Shown here one piece after another: positions 27,853-37,144 of a stretch of DNA of 64,000 nucleotides. Origin of the DNA: Bacteroidota bacterium (lineage in GTDB: Bacteria; Bacteroidota; Bacteroidia; AKYH767-A; OLB10); NCBI GenBank assembly GCA_016713525.1, contig JADJOZ010000008.1, positions 310,001 to 374,000 on the forward strand. Direction: 5' to 3'. Every line of letters begins with the position of its first letter. Position 1 is the first letter of the stretch. A model generated the notes under the pieces. That model was not told the DNA's origin. It was given only the letters and a program-made list of their open reading frames with translations, and made no database searches. A program made the position numbers and the translations under genes.

Positions 27853-29004
27853 ATGTACCGCATAACTGACAATCAAATTGACTTTATACTCGACGACATT
27901 CGTGCACGTGGAATCGGTATGGAGGAACTACAAAACGACCTGATTGATCACATTTGCTGTATTATTGAACAGAAGCTCGAAGCTAACGGGGACTTCGAAC
28001 AATGTTATTCTGAAACAATTTGCTTATTCTTTAAAAAAGAACTTCGCGAAATTGAAACAGAAACAAAACTTCTCCTAAACAATAAAAACTACTACACTAT
28101 GAAAAAAATAATGATTGTAAGCGGTATTATTTCCGCTGTATTATTAACTACAGGAATCATTCTCAAATTTCTCCACTTACCCGGAGCTGCAGTTGGAATA
28201 GTAACCGGAATAGCCGGGTTTAGTTTGATATTCCTTCCATTGATGTTTGCTTTAAAAGTGAAGGAAAAGAAAAATGTTAACGACAAAATTCTTGCCGGTG
28301 TTGGGGCTGTTGTGGCCATACTCATAAGCATGAGCGTGATGTTTAAACTGCAACATTGGCCTTATGCAAATATGATGGCCGTAACAAGTGTAGGGATACT
28401 ATTGCTGGTTTATCTGCCTGTAAACCTTATAACAGGCATAAGAAATCCGGAAACAAAAGTAAATACTATTGTAAGCAGCATTTTGATGATTGCAGGATGC
28501 GGACTATTCTTTTCACTTGCACGATCACCCCAGGGATCAGTTAAATATTACTGTATGAACACCGAGTATTTTCTTAGAAACGAACAGTTGCTCAAAACAC
28601 AGATTCAGTTATCAGGTTCGAACCCTGGATCCACTCCAACTAATTCACTGGGAAGAAAATTAATTGACAAATCAGAAACGCTGAAGCAATTTATTATTGA
28701 ACAGGAAACCGGTTATAAATCGATAGATGAAAATTTCAAAGCAAATCAAGCTTGGCTTGGTGAAACCTATATCACACAAATTTTAGATGGCCGTCAGGAT
28801 GGCGAGCAGCAAGTTTCTGAATTAAATGCTCTGATAACAGAATATAATGCGGAGCTTGCGAAAATATCAAATCGAAACAATATGTCCATTGAGAATAAAT
28901 TTTCTCAGGAATACTTAAATCAATTAAGAGTTCCTGACATGCTGAATAACCTCATTCAAATTGAATTAAAGGTGTTGAGTAACGAGCAACTGGCTTCAAG
29001 ATAA
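27853..29004 (+). CDS. PadR-linked membrane protein with HAAS-like N-terminus and GldL-like helices
   Basis: The product has 383 residues. Residues 1-75 form a helical HAAS-like domain (DDIRARGIGMEELQNDLIDHICCIIEQ), common in proteins paired with PadR. Residues 83-215 hold five or six membrane helices. Two of these hairpins carry a motif like that of GldL, the type IX secretion motor protein: KFLHLPGAAVGIVTG and KLQHWPYANMM. Residues 230-383 are a soluble helical domain (ETLKQFIIEQETGYKSIDENF). The membrane glutamate of GldL is not evident, so motor function should not be assumed. It is probably co-transcribed with padR and ends at a terminator. Confidence 0.8.
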   Translation: MYRITDNQIDFILDDIRARGIGMEELQNDLIDHICCIIEQKLEANGDFEQCYSETICLFFKKELREIETETKLLLNNKNYYTMKKIMIVSGIISAVLLTTGIILKFLHLPGAAVGIVTGIAGFSLIFLPLMFALKVKEKKNVNDKILAGVGAVVAILISMSVMFKLQHWPYANMMAVTSVGILLLVYLPVNLITGIRNPETKVNTIVSSILMIAGCGLFFSLARSPQGSVKYYCMNTEYFLRNEQLLKTQIQLSGSNPGSTPTNSLGRKLIDKSETLKQFIIEQETGYKSIDENFKANQAWLGETYITQILDGRQDGEQQVSELNALITEYNAELAKISNRNNMSIENKFSQEYLNQLRVPDMLNNLIQIELKVLSNEQLASR

Positions 29005-29009
29005 AAGTT

Positions 29010-29043
29010 AACCGGGATACTGCAAAAGTGTCCCGGTTTTTTT
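29010..29043 (+). terminator. Intrinsic terminator after the padR operon
   Basis: ACCGGGA and TCCCGGT form a stem with a short loop, followed by a seven-T run. Confidence 0.85.
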
Positions 29044-29051
29044 GATTACTT

Positions 29052-30119
29052 TCAATACTTAATGATCCTTGAATACTTAGTGCCAGCTTTGAGAATGTAT
29101 AAGCCGGAATCCAGATCACTTAAATCGATCACATTTTCAAACGTGGTGAAATTAAAGCTTTTCACCAATGAACCGGTTACATTGTAAATTGCTGCTTCCA
29201 CCGGAATATTAATATTGATTGTAATTGCAGAAGCTGTTGGATTTGGATAAATCCTCCATACCAACTCATCATTCAAAGTAGACAAGCCCGAAGTAAATGG
29301 TATCTGATCATGGCAACCATCAAAATCTTTATAAGAAATATTATTAGGTAAATTAAACGGTGTTCCCAGACTAACTGAGCTTCCGGAAATTAAAACCGGA
29401 AAAAGCTGTCCGTTTGTTGTACCCTGTCCAACATAAAGCTGTTGACCCAGAAAAACCATTCCAAAAATTGTACTTACATTGGTAAAGGATGCAGTGGCAG
29501 TATAGCTATTTATAATTGCACCGGAAGCATTTATAATAGTAAGCTCCGTAGTATTTCCGATTGCCGGGCCTCGGAAGCAATAGATATTTCCTACGGAATC
29601 GACTTCCATATCAGATACCGTAAATCGCAAAGTAGTATCTGTAAATATTTTAGTAATGGTTCCGTTTGCATTTAATCGGGAAATAAACTGATCGTTAATC
29701 ACAGTGCTGGTAGCAACATGTTGTAAGTAAAGGTAGTTTCCAGAACCGGCAATATTGTGATACAGATTTGAATCATTGGCAACAGCTACCCATGAAGTGC
29801 CGGTATATTTTGCAACTTCATTACTTCCCAGGTGAGTGGCATAAAAAGTGCGGTTCATGCTACCATTCATAAAATCACCGGCAAATCCCAACCCATACAT
29901 AGAGCCAAATGAGGAAGGAGCAATTACGCCTATATCAAGAATAACAGTACCTACCTTTTTGCAGTCTGTGCACATCGGCTCCCCACTACTCCATAAAAAA
30001 CCGTGGTATCGCAATTGATATCTGCAACCGAATCGAGACCACCAAAATTGGTTGAACCTAGCACAGTAGGTATCTTCAGACAATAAAACTAAACAAACAA
30101 CAAACCATCTTTTCGCCAT
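29052..30119 (-). CDS. Secreted propeller-like protein with T9SS tail (N-terminus frame-disturbed)
   Basis: About 355 residues. The body is a strand-rich propeller-like domain (MYGLGFAGDFMNGSMNRTFYATHLGSNEVAKYTG, DMEVDSVGNIYCFRG), and the tail is a T9SS type-A domain (WRIYPNPTASAITINI, SGLYILKAGTKYSRIIKY). Although one frame runs through, residues about 15-48 are compositionally wrong. The alternative frame there reads LGSTNFGGLDSVADINC and TTVFYGVV, which fits a secreted protein. Two compensating indels, near 30080 and in the CCCC run at 29981-29984, would explain this. The signal peptide is therefore uncertain. Confidence 0.75.
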   Translation of the reverse strand: MAKRWFVVCLVLLSEDTYCARFNQFWWSRFGCRYQLRYHGFLWSSGEPMCTDCKKVGTVILDIGVIAPSSFGSMYGLGFAGDFMNGSMNRTFYATHLGSNEVAKYTGTSWVAVANDSNLYHNIAGSGNYLYLQHVATSTVINDQFISRLNANGTITKIFTDTTLRFTVSDMEVDSVGNIYCFRGPAIGNTTELTIINASGAIINSYTATASFTNVSTIFGMVFLGQQLYVGQGTTNGQLFPVLISGSSVSLGTPFNLPNNISYKDFDGCHDQIPFTSGLSTLNDELVWRIYPNPTASAITININIPVEAAIYNVTGSLVKSFNFTTFENVIDLSDLDSGLYILKAGTKYSRIIKY

Positions 30120-30442
30120 TTCAGATACATTTAAGGAATAACAAATAAATAATTAATTCCTCAAAAATAAGTGAAAAAGATCAAAAACCATTGACCGTTA
30201 GATAATTCACATCCAGGATTAAGCATTAAGCTGAAACAAAACTTGCCTAATCCCTCCCACCTCAAACTTCCTGAAATGCAATGAACATGGCTGTGGAAAT
30301 AGGTATAATTTAGCAATTTAATGCCAAAGGGCTTCCAAGCTATGAGCTTTGACAAAGCTTACATCAAAAAATCTATCATTCAGAAAAGAATTAGAAAGAT
30401 GAAAACTATATTTTTTATTCATAGTTACATTTTCAATACCTT
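30120..30442. other. Intergenic region without accepted genes
   Basis: This AT-rich gap lies between the DbpA-type helicase and the secreted protein. Two short frames, 30161-30355 (minus) and 30321-30542 (plus, running into the helicase gene), show no family resemblance and are not accepted. No terminator is seen for the helicase gene. Confidence 0.4.
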
Positions 30443-31751
30443 TCAATATGCCAATTCAAATTTTACTTTTCTCGATTTTATTTTTTCATTAGATAATAAT
30501 TCCAGTAACTTTTTTACTTTAACAGCCTTAATAGCTGCATAGGCACTATGGTCCAAAATATCGATTTTTCCAAGCTCATCTTTAGAAAGGCCGCCTTTTT
30601 GTAAAAGTAATCCCACAATATCAACTTTATTTATCTTGTCTTTTTTACCTGCACCAATGTAAAGGGTACGCCATTCGGTTGCATCGGGGGCAATGAATTT
30701 CCCGGGTAATTTTTCTTCTTCAGGTTCTGTTTCAAGAAAAGGTGGCAGATGGTCTTCCTTATCAAGCAAGAATATTGCTGTTCCGTTTGCGTTCATGCGT
30801 GCAGTGCGACCATTTCTATGAATCATAATATCTTCGGTTACCGGCAATTGATAGTGAATCACAAATTCCACTTCAGGAATATCGAGTCCGCGTGCTGCCA
30901 GATCTGTTGCAATAAGAATCCTGTTGCTTCCATTCCTGAATTGAATCAATGCCTTTTCGCGATCGGGTTGCTCCAGTGCACCATGATAAATTCCATGAGC
31001 CACTTTATAAATTTTTAACTGCTCTGAAATTCTGTTTACCGCTTCCCGGTGATTGCAAAATATTATAGCAGGAGCTTCCCCGATTTTTGTGAGCAATAAC
31101 ATCAACGCCTCCAGTTTATCATCACCTGGTACTTTCACACACTTCAATTGTAACTTCGAGCTAACATCAGGTTGATCAAAAGTAGTTGTTATAGTATGCG
31201 GATTAACTACTCCTGCAAAAGCCGGAATTTCTTTCATCGCCGTAGCAGATGTAAGAACTTTTTTATGCAGATGTTTACATTGTTTAATAATGTATTCCAT
31301 CTCTTCCTGAAAACCCAGTTCCAATGATTTATCAAACTCATCTAAAACTAAAAAATCCAAAGTTTTCAATTGCAAAAATCCTTTCCGCAAATGATGGGAC
31401 AACCGGCCGGGTGTACCAACCACCACTGATGGCACCTGACTCAAACTCTGTTCTTCAATTCGTACAGAATGCCCGCCATAACAACAGGTAATTTTAAATC
31501 CGGTGCTCATTTTCCTGAAAACCTCTTCAATTTGAAGTGCCAGTTCCCTTGAAGGAACTACAATTAATAATTGAGTGGTGGTTTTTTGTGTATTAAGAAG
31601 CGGAACTAATGGAAGTAAAAAAAGCAAGTGTCTTCCCTGATCCGGTTGGTGCAATCAACATCACTTCATTGTGCTCCGATACAGCACTGACTGCCGCTTT
31701 TTGCATGGAATTCAATTCTGCAATTCCAAATGCAGCAAGGAAAGTTTTCAT
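30443..31751 (-). CDS. dbpA: DEAD-box RNA helicase with DbpA-type RNA-binding domain (one frameshift)
   Basis: About 435 residues when restored from ATG 31751. Motifs in order: Q residue in LNSMQKAAV, APTGSGKT, PSRELALQ, TPGRL, motif II as DEFD, SAT, ILIATDLAARGLD, HRNGRTARM. Residues after about 360 match the DbpA C-terminal RRM-like domain (LYIGAGKKDKINKVDIVGLLL, LGKIDILDHSAYAAI), which targets 23S rRNA hairpin 92 in 50S assembly. The frame breaks in a seven-base A/T run at 31617-31623; six restores GKTLAFLLPLVPLL. This is probably a consensus error. A possible promoter, TTG-N21-TATCTTTA, lies upstream. Confidence 0.88.
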
Positions 31752-31893
31752 TTATTGAATTTTTAGTAAAGATAAGTGATTTAGACTGCAATTGCCAATA
31801 CCCTTTCATAACATTAGTGATTGGAAGTCAAATTATTAGAAACTTTTTGCGTTTCTTTGCAACTAAAGCTCCAATTACATCTCTGACAGTGCT

Positions 31894-32835
31894 ATGAAAT
31901 TAATCTTTATTAGTCTTTCCGCGTTCCTCATCATGACCACTTCGTCGCTGAAGGCTCAAAATTTAATATCAAATGGAGGTTTCGAGAATTATATCGGTTG
32001 TCCCGTTACTTTTAGCCAGATAGATTCAGTTGTGGGTTGGACAGTCCCAACGAGCTACGTATCCACCGACTTCTTTCACACTTGTGCACCACTTTCATCT
32101 TTGGTAGGAGTACCTGTTAATCAGGGAACAGGATATCAATTTCCTCATAGTGGAGATGGTTATGCCGGACTATTCATTTATGCACCGGCACCTGATATCA
32201 GAGAATATATTTCCACGGAACTGGTATCGCCACTGGTTGCGAATCAATGCTATCAATTTGAAATGTATATAAATATTCTTAACGGAGTTAAATATACAAG
32301 TGATGATATTCAGGTTTTATTCAGCGACACATTAATTTCAGGAATTCAGGGATATGGTGTTCTGAACTATTCCCCACAAATTGAAAATACGCCGGGTAAT
32401 TTTCCAGATACACTAAACTGGACTTTGGTTCAAATGAATTATACTGCCAGCGGTGGTGAAAAATTTATAGTTATTGGTAACTTTAAAAATGATGCCAATA
32501 CAACAATTGTTTCTTTTTTACAAAATGCCCTTCCGGCAACTTATACTTATATTGATGATGTATCGCTGACTATTTGTACAGGAATAGAAACACTAAATGA
32601 GAACAATAATTTTTCCGTAAATTACAATCAAACTACAAATCAAATTCTCATAGAAAACAGAAGCGGTAAAACTGCCCGCATTGAACTCTTTAATATGTTA
32701 TCCGGGAAAGTCATTCAAACTCTTTTCAAAGAGAATACTGAAATAAATACTGTCGGATTTGCAACTGGAATTTATGCTTACAGAATTAGTATTTTTGATG
32801 AAATTGATTCATCCGGCAAGTTGCTTTTGCAATAA
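31894..32835 (+). CDS. Secreted jellyroll/CBM-like protein with T9SS-like tail
   Basis: The product has 313 residues with a signal peptide (TSSLKAQ). Residues 22-225 look like a carbohydrate-binding-type beta-sandwich that starts NLISNGGFENYIGCP and ends YTYIDDVSLTIC, a pairing common in Bacteroidota surface proteins joined to OmpA or T9SS tails. The last 75 residues resemble a T9SS domain but are divergent, with no YPNP (FNMLSGKVIQTLF, TGIYAYRISIFDE). The stop is 5 bases from the end of the convergent AHSA1 gene. Confidence 0.8.
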   Translation: MKLIFISLSAFLIMTTSSLKAQNLISNGGFENYIGCPVTFSQIDSVVGWTVPTSYVSTDFFHTCAPLSSLVGVPVNQGTGYQFPHSGDGYAGLFIYAPAPDIREYISTELVSPLVANQCYQFEMYINILNGVKYTSDDIQVLFSDTLISGIQGYGVLNYSPQIENTPGNFPDTLNWTLVQMNYTASGGEKFIVIGNFKNDANTTIVSFLQNALPATYTYIDDVSLTICTGIETLNENNNFSVNYNQTTNQILIENRSGKTARIELFNMLSGKVIQTLFKENTEINTVGFATGIYAYRISIFDEIDSSGKLLLQ

Positions 32836-32839
32836 GAAT

Positions 32840-33334
32840 TCAGTTGTTAACCATTGGTCTAAGCCTCTCATCTTTAGATCTCAAATCTAATCCTCCTTCG
32901 TAAACAGATTTCAGGTTAACCAGATAAAATGACCAGCCCGAGGAACATCCCAATCTTATAAACTGCTTTGATTTGTCATCAAGTGGTATTCCAGTTTGTT
33001 TCAATTCAACAATTGTATGTTCATGTTCCCGACTGAAAGTTACATCTACCAAACAGCTGCCTGCAAAAGTAAATTGTAAATGATCTTTCCCATTAGCAAT
33101 TGTAATTTCCCCCTTTTCCGTTTCTTCATATAAAAACCAATTCCACAAATAAGTATTTTTAGGTGAAACCGGTTCAGACAAACTGATTTCCTGATTATTT
33201 TCATCAAAAAACCTGGCTTTCTTCAAAAACCATTTCTCTAATTCATTGGAGGAAGTCCATGCCTTGTACAAATCCTCTAAAGGTGCTTTAATAGCTATTC
33301 GTTTCGTGAATTGTGTCCAGTCAAAATCTTTCAT
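32840..33334 (-). CDS. AHSA1/START-like (SRPBCC) domain protein
   Basis: The product has 164 residues. Family landmarks are TKRIAIKAPLEDLYKAWTSSNELEKWFLKKARF at the start, an internal strand series (HLQFTFAGSCLVDVTF), the HTIVELKQTGI strand, and a C-terminal helix with a GWSFYLVNLKSV motif. AHSA1-like proteins bind small hydrophobic ligands or act in stress and resistance; the ligand is unknown. It is monocistronic and convergent with the previous gene. Confidence 0.88.
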   Translation of the reverse strand: MKDFDWTQFTKRIAIKAPLEDLYKAWTSSNELEKWFLKKARFFDENNQEISLSEPVSPKNTYLWNWFLYEETEKGEITIANGKDHLQFTFAGSCLVDVTFSREHEHTIVELKQTGIPLDDKSKQFIRLGCSSGWSFYLVNLKSVYEGGLDLRSKDERLRPMVNN

Positions 33335-33549
33335 TGGGGAGTTGTTAATTAATATGGTATAATGCTCGATTTAATTGTAATTATCTGAAATTCTGCTATT
33401 TAGGTAAATAATCGTTCTATTAAGGTTCTATTCTGAAAAGGGTCGGTTTACTGCTGAATACTCAATATTTCCAACCGAATACTAGAAACCAGGTTCGAAG
33501 CTAACTAATTGCATGCAGATTTGCTTCATAAATCTAAAAAAATAATCAA

Positions 33550-34722
33550 ATGAAAACTACAATGAAGTTTATCCTTTTAGCTGCAATTTTGATTGGAGTT
33601 AAATATGATTCAAATGCACAGTGGAGCATCACAGGAAATGGTGGCACAACCAGCACCAATTTTTTGGGGACTACGGATGCGCAGCCTATCCGGTTTAAAA
33701 CACAAAACTCGCAGCACATGGTTATTGATGCTATTGGGCGAATTGGCATTGGAGTTACAAACCCGGCATACAAACTTGACATAGCTAACGCCTCTATTGT
33801 TCGCACATTAAATCTAAACAATACTACTTCAACCACATCAACTTCATATGGTGGTTATTCAACTTCCAATAATGCCGGAACAGGAGATGCTGTTGGGTTT
33901 TTAGGTTTTGGTAAAGGGACAGGAGGAGTAAATTATGGATTATATGGTACTGCATCTGATGGAACCACTAACTATGGTGTGTATGGAAAAATTACTACAT
34001 CAACAACTACTCCTGTCGGCATAGGAACCTACGGTTTTTCAACTGGTGCCGGAACAACTAATTATGGTATGCTTGCCAACGCAGGCGGTGCTGCCACAAC
34101 AAATTACGGAATTTATGCAACTGCAACAGGTGGAACAACCAATTGGGCAGGTTACTTTGTACAAAATACTTACGTTGGAGGTTCCATGGGTATTGGGTCT
34201 TCAGTTCTTACAGATACCAAATTTGCAGTACAGCAAACGGGCACCACAACTGCAACGGGCAGGTTTTCAAATACCAGCAAAGGTCCAAATATAAGTTGGA
34301 TACATTTTGGAACTACCGGAGACTGGTATATTCGTTCAGCTTCGAATACAGGCAAAGTAATAATGCAGGACCAGAACAGTTCAGCAACTGTTTGCATTGG
34401 AGGAACAACTGCTGCGACCGGATATAAACTTTCTGTAAAAGGTAAAATTATCTGTGAAGAACTAAAAGTATTACTGAGTGCGACCTGGCCGGATTATGTT
34501 TTTGGAAAAAATTACAATCTTATGCCTTTATCAGATCTGGAAAATTTTATTGAAGAGGAAAATCATCTTCCCGGAATTCCTTCCGCAAAAGAAATGGAAG
34601 CTGATGGTGGAATTGCTCTCGGAGAAATGCAAACCATTCTGGTTAAGAAAATAGAGGAGGCGAACTTATATATTCTGCAACTGAATAAGCGTATTGAAGA
34701 GCTTGAATCAAAATTGAAATAA
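33550..34722 (+). CDS. Secreted tail-fibre-like repeat protein with C-terminal coiled coil
   Basis: The product has 390 residues with a signal peptide (VKYDSNAQ). Residues 40-75 have a strand motif (PIRFKTQNSQHMVIDAIGRIGIG). Residues 110-210 hold glycine- and tyrosine-rich repeats of the form GTTNYGxYGxATGG. The end (VKGKIICEELKVLL, WPDYVFGKNYNLMPLSDLENFIEEENHLPGIPSAKEM) is the widespread Bacteroidota tail-fibre-like terminus, closing with a coiled coil (IEEANLYILQLNKRIEELESKLK). A trimeric extracellular fibre is likely. No T9SS tail is present. Confidence 0.85.
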   Translation: MKTTMKFILLAAILIGVKYDSNAQWSITGNGGTTSTNFLGTTDAQPIRFKTQNSQHMVIDAIGRIGIGVTNPAYKLDIANASIVRTLNLNNTTSTTSTSYGGYSTSNNAGTGDAVGFLGFGKGTGGVNYGLYGTASDGTTNYGVYGKITTSTTTPVGIGTYGFSTGAGTTNYGMLANAGGAATTNYGIYATATGGTTNWAGYFVQNTYVGGSMGIGSSVLTDTKFAVQQTGTTTATGRFSNTSKGPNISWIHFGTTGDWYIRSASNTGKVIMQDQNSSATVCIGGTTAATGYKLSVKGKIICEELKVLLSATWPDYVFGKNYNLMPLSDLENFIEEENHLPGIPSAKEMEADGGIALGEMQTILVKKIEEANLYILQLNKRIEELESKLK

Positions 34723-34758
34723 TCAACTATTCTTTTACATCTTCTAATATTATACACA

Positions 34759-37027
34759 ATGAATAAAAGAATAAAATTTCTGACCAAACGATGTTTCGTT
34801 TTGATCAGCGGATGTTTCCTGATTGCTTCTGCTTCTGCACAACAAACCAGAGAAGCCTTTATTGAAAAGGAAACAAAACCACAGGAAGAAAAAGGATGGA
34901 TTGATTTCAGAGAGTCGAATACTCTTAATGCCCAAACATTATTTTTAGAGCATGGTGATAAATTCGGTCTCACTACACAGGATGAAATGCGACAGTTCCG
35001 TATGAACACTGATGACATAGGGCATACACATTTCAGATTTCAACAATATCACAAAGGATTGAAAATTGTAGGCGCTGAAACAATCCTGCATCACAACGGA
35101 TTGTACCTGAAGAGCATGAATGGGGATATTGCGGAAAATCTGAATATGAACATTCAGCCAACTATATCGCCTGAAAAAGGTTTACAATTATCAATGTCTT
35201 CTATGAATGCTCTTTCGTTTGTGTGGGAAAATCAGGCTATAGCAACAAAGTTATCTCAAATCTCAAATGGTGAGAAAAATTTTGATAAACCAACCGGCGA
35301 ACTGGTAATTTGCCGCAAAAACTGGGAAGGTGAATTTACTTCAGAAAAACCTGATTCTCGCATTCCTTTTCAGAATGATGGTGTTGCCGGTTGACCAGTC
35401 TAAAGATGTGTATGTTGATGCAATTACAGGAGACGTTATTAAACAAATTCCTCTGGCAACAAACTGCAATAATAACACCGGCAACACAACCTGGTACGGA
35501 AATAAAAGTTTCAATGCCGGGTATTATGGTTGGCCAAACAATGCATGGCTGCTTGAATCACATTGTCCCGGTGAAGCAACCATGCGATCTTTAAGAGGAG
35601 ATCCGTTGTTGATTTATAACTATGGTGATGCCGATGGCTCCTGGACTGATGCAAATGGCGTTAACGGATACAATCAGCGTGCAGGAGTAACCACTTACTG
35701 GGCAATTCATAAAGCTTATGATTATTACAAAAATTTTCATTCAAGATTAAGTTATGATAATGCGAATGGTCAACTCGATTGCTTCAGTGAAATAAGCGGA
35801 GGACTTTGGATATCATCTGCTGAAAATGCAAGCTGGAATACCGTCACTCATCATATGAGCTTTGGCGCCGATAATACATCAAGTCCTACCGACGATTGGA
35901 ACACGCTGGATATAGTAGGTCATGAGATGACACATGGCGTACACCAGTGGAGCATTGGAAACAATTATTCCGGCCAACCGGGCGCATTGGATGAGTCATT
36001 TGCAGATATTTTTGGTGAGTGTATAGAAGCAAATGCCAAGGGAAATGCCCTTCCTGATTTTCTAATTGGTGCCGACAAAGGAACGCCTATAAGATATATG
36101 AGTAACCCAAATATAAAATTCCATGCTGATACCTATTATGGCACCTTTTGGGTCGACCCTTCAGATCCATTCGATAATGGTGGTGTACATTTCAATAGTG
36201 GTATTCAGAATTTTTGGTTCTACCTTTTGGTAATGGGAGGCTCCGGAACAAATGATCATGGGAACAATTACAGTGTTGCATCAATTGGATTAAATGCAGC
36301 AAGAAATATTGCTTATAGAAATATGGATGTTTACCTGACTACATCTTCAGGTTTTGTTGATGCGCGTGAAGGTTCATTACGTGCTGCTCAGGATTTATTC
36401 GGGTGGTGTTCGAATGAAATGCTACAGGTTGCTAAAGCATGGTATGCTGTTGGAGTTTCAATATACAGTCCTGATTGGAACTATACTGTCCCATGTGGAA
36501 CTGTTGCCTCCGGTGCAACATACAGAGGTATTGATAAACTACGAACCAGCAATACATGTACTACCACATTACCTTCAGGCTCCAGTGCCATTTTCTCATC
36601 AGGTTTTGGTGGTATAACATTTGTTCCGGGTTTCACTGCAACTTCGGGCTGTGCCTTTACAGCTGCAATTGATTACTGCAATGAAGGGGCTTACAATCTT
36701 CGTACTACAGTTTCAACCGAAAGTGAAAATGTCATTCAAAAAATCTCGGGACTTTCAGGTATAAATATATTAAGTGTTTATCCTAATCCTGCTTCCGACA
36801 AAGTGTACGTAACTTTCGAATCAGTTACAGATCTTTCTGCATTCCGGATTAATTTAACAGATGTTGCCGGCCGAAACCATGCAGCAACTTTAGTTGAAAC
36901 AAAAACAACCGGCGAACTTAAGCAGGTAGTTTTAGATGTTTCCGGACTATCAGGAGGCTTATATATGCTCTTTATTAAAGATGACCAATATTCAACAAGT
37001 TCTAAAATTGTAGTAAATAACTACTAA
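34759..37027 (+). CDS. Thermolysin-family (M4) metalloprotease with T9SS tail (one frameshift)
   Basis: About 755 residues when restored. A signal peptide (LIASASAQ) leads to an FTP/PepSY-type propeptide (GHTHFRFQQYHKGLKIVGAETILHHNG). The M4 catalytic domain follows: IVGHEMTHGVHQWS (HExxH zinc ligands and Glu), ALDESFADIFGE (third ligand) and DNGGVHFNSGIQNFWF (active-site His). After it come a short strand-rich domain and a T9SS type-A tail (LSVYPNPASDKVYVTFE, GGLYMLFIKDDQ). The frame breaks at an A run (35345-35349); four A (or seven) joins the propeptide to LAFLFRMMVLPVDQSKDVYVDA. It is secreted and self-activating, probably for protein degradation. Confidence 0.92.
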
Positions 37028-37037
37028 AAACAGGTTG

Positions 37038-37072
37038 CGGAGGGGTTCAGTAAATTGGGCTGAACCCTTCCG
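37038..37072 (+). terminator. Probable terminator after the M4 protease gene
   Basis: CGGAGGGGTTCAG and CTGAACCCTTCCG form a 13-bp stem with one mismatch, followed by a T/A-rich stretch rather than a clean T run. Confidence 0.6.
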
Positions 37073-37117
37073 TCTTATATTAATATTTTCCATATTTTTC
37101 TTTTCAAAAGTATCTTG

Positions 37118-37125
37118 TATATTTG
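37118..37125 (+). promoter_or_regulatory. -7 promoter element, histidine kinase gene
   Basis: TATATTTG matches TAnnTTTG, 19 bases before the ATG at 37145. Confidence 0.45.
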
Positions 37126-37144
37126 ATGAAATAAACCTATACCC

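Noticed and set aside
28613..28626. CAGGTTCGAACCCTG resembles a tRNA T-arm
   Set aside because: It lies inside the 27853-29004 coding frame (Ser-Asn-Pro-Gly codons) and no acceptor, D or anticodon arms surround it.
30161..30355. 64-codon minus-strand frame in the 30.1-30.4 kb gap
   Set aside because: No recognisable features; rich in codons expected by chance in this composition.
30321..30542. 73-codon plus-strand frame beginning MPKGFQAMSFDKAYIKK
   Set aside because: Its second half runs antisense into the DbpA-type gene; no homology recognised. The first 40 codons could be a remnant but cannot be supported.
37044..37050. GGTTCAG followed by TAAA, similar to the CGTTCAG promoter element
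   Set aside because: It forms the 5' arm of the hairpin after the M4 protease gene, and the next -7 box is 67 bases away, not 33.
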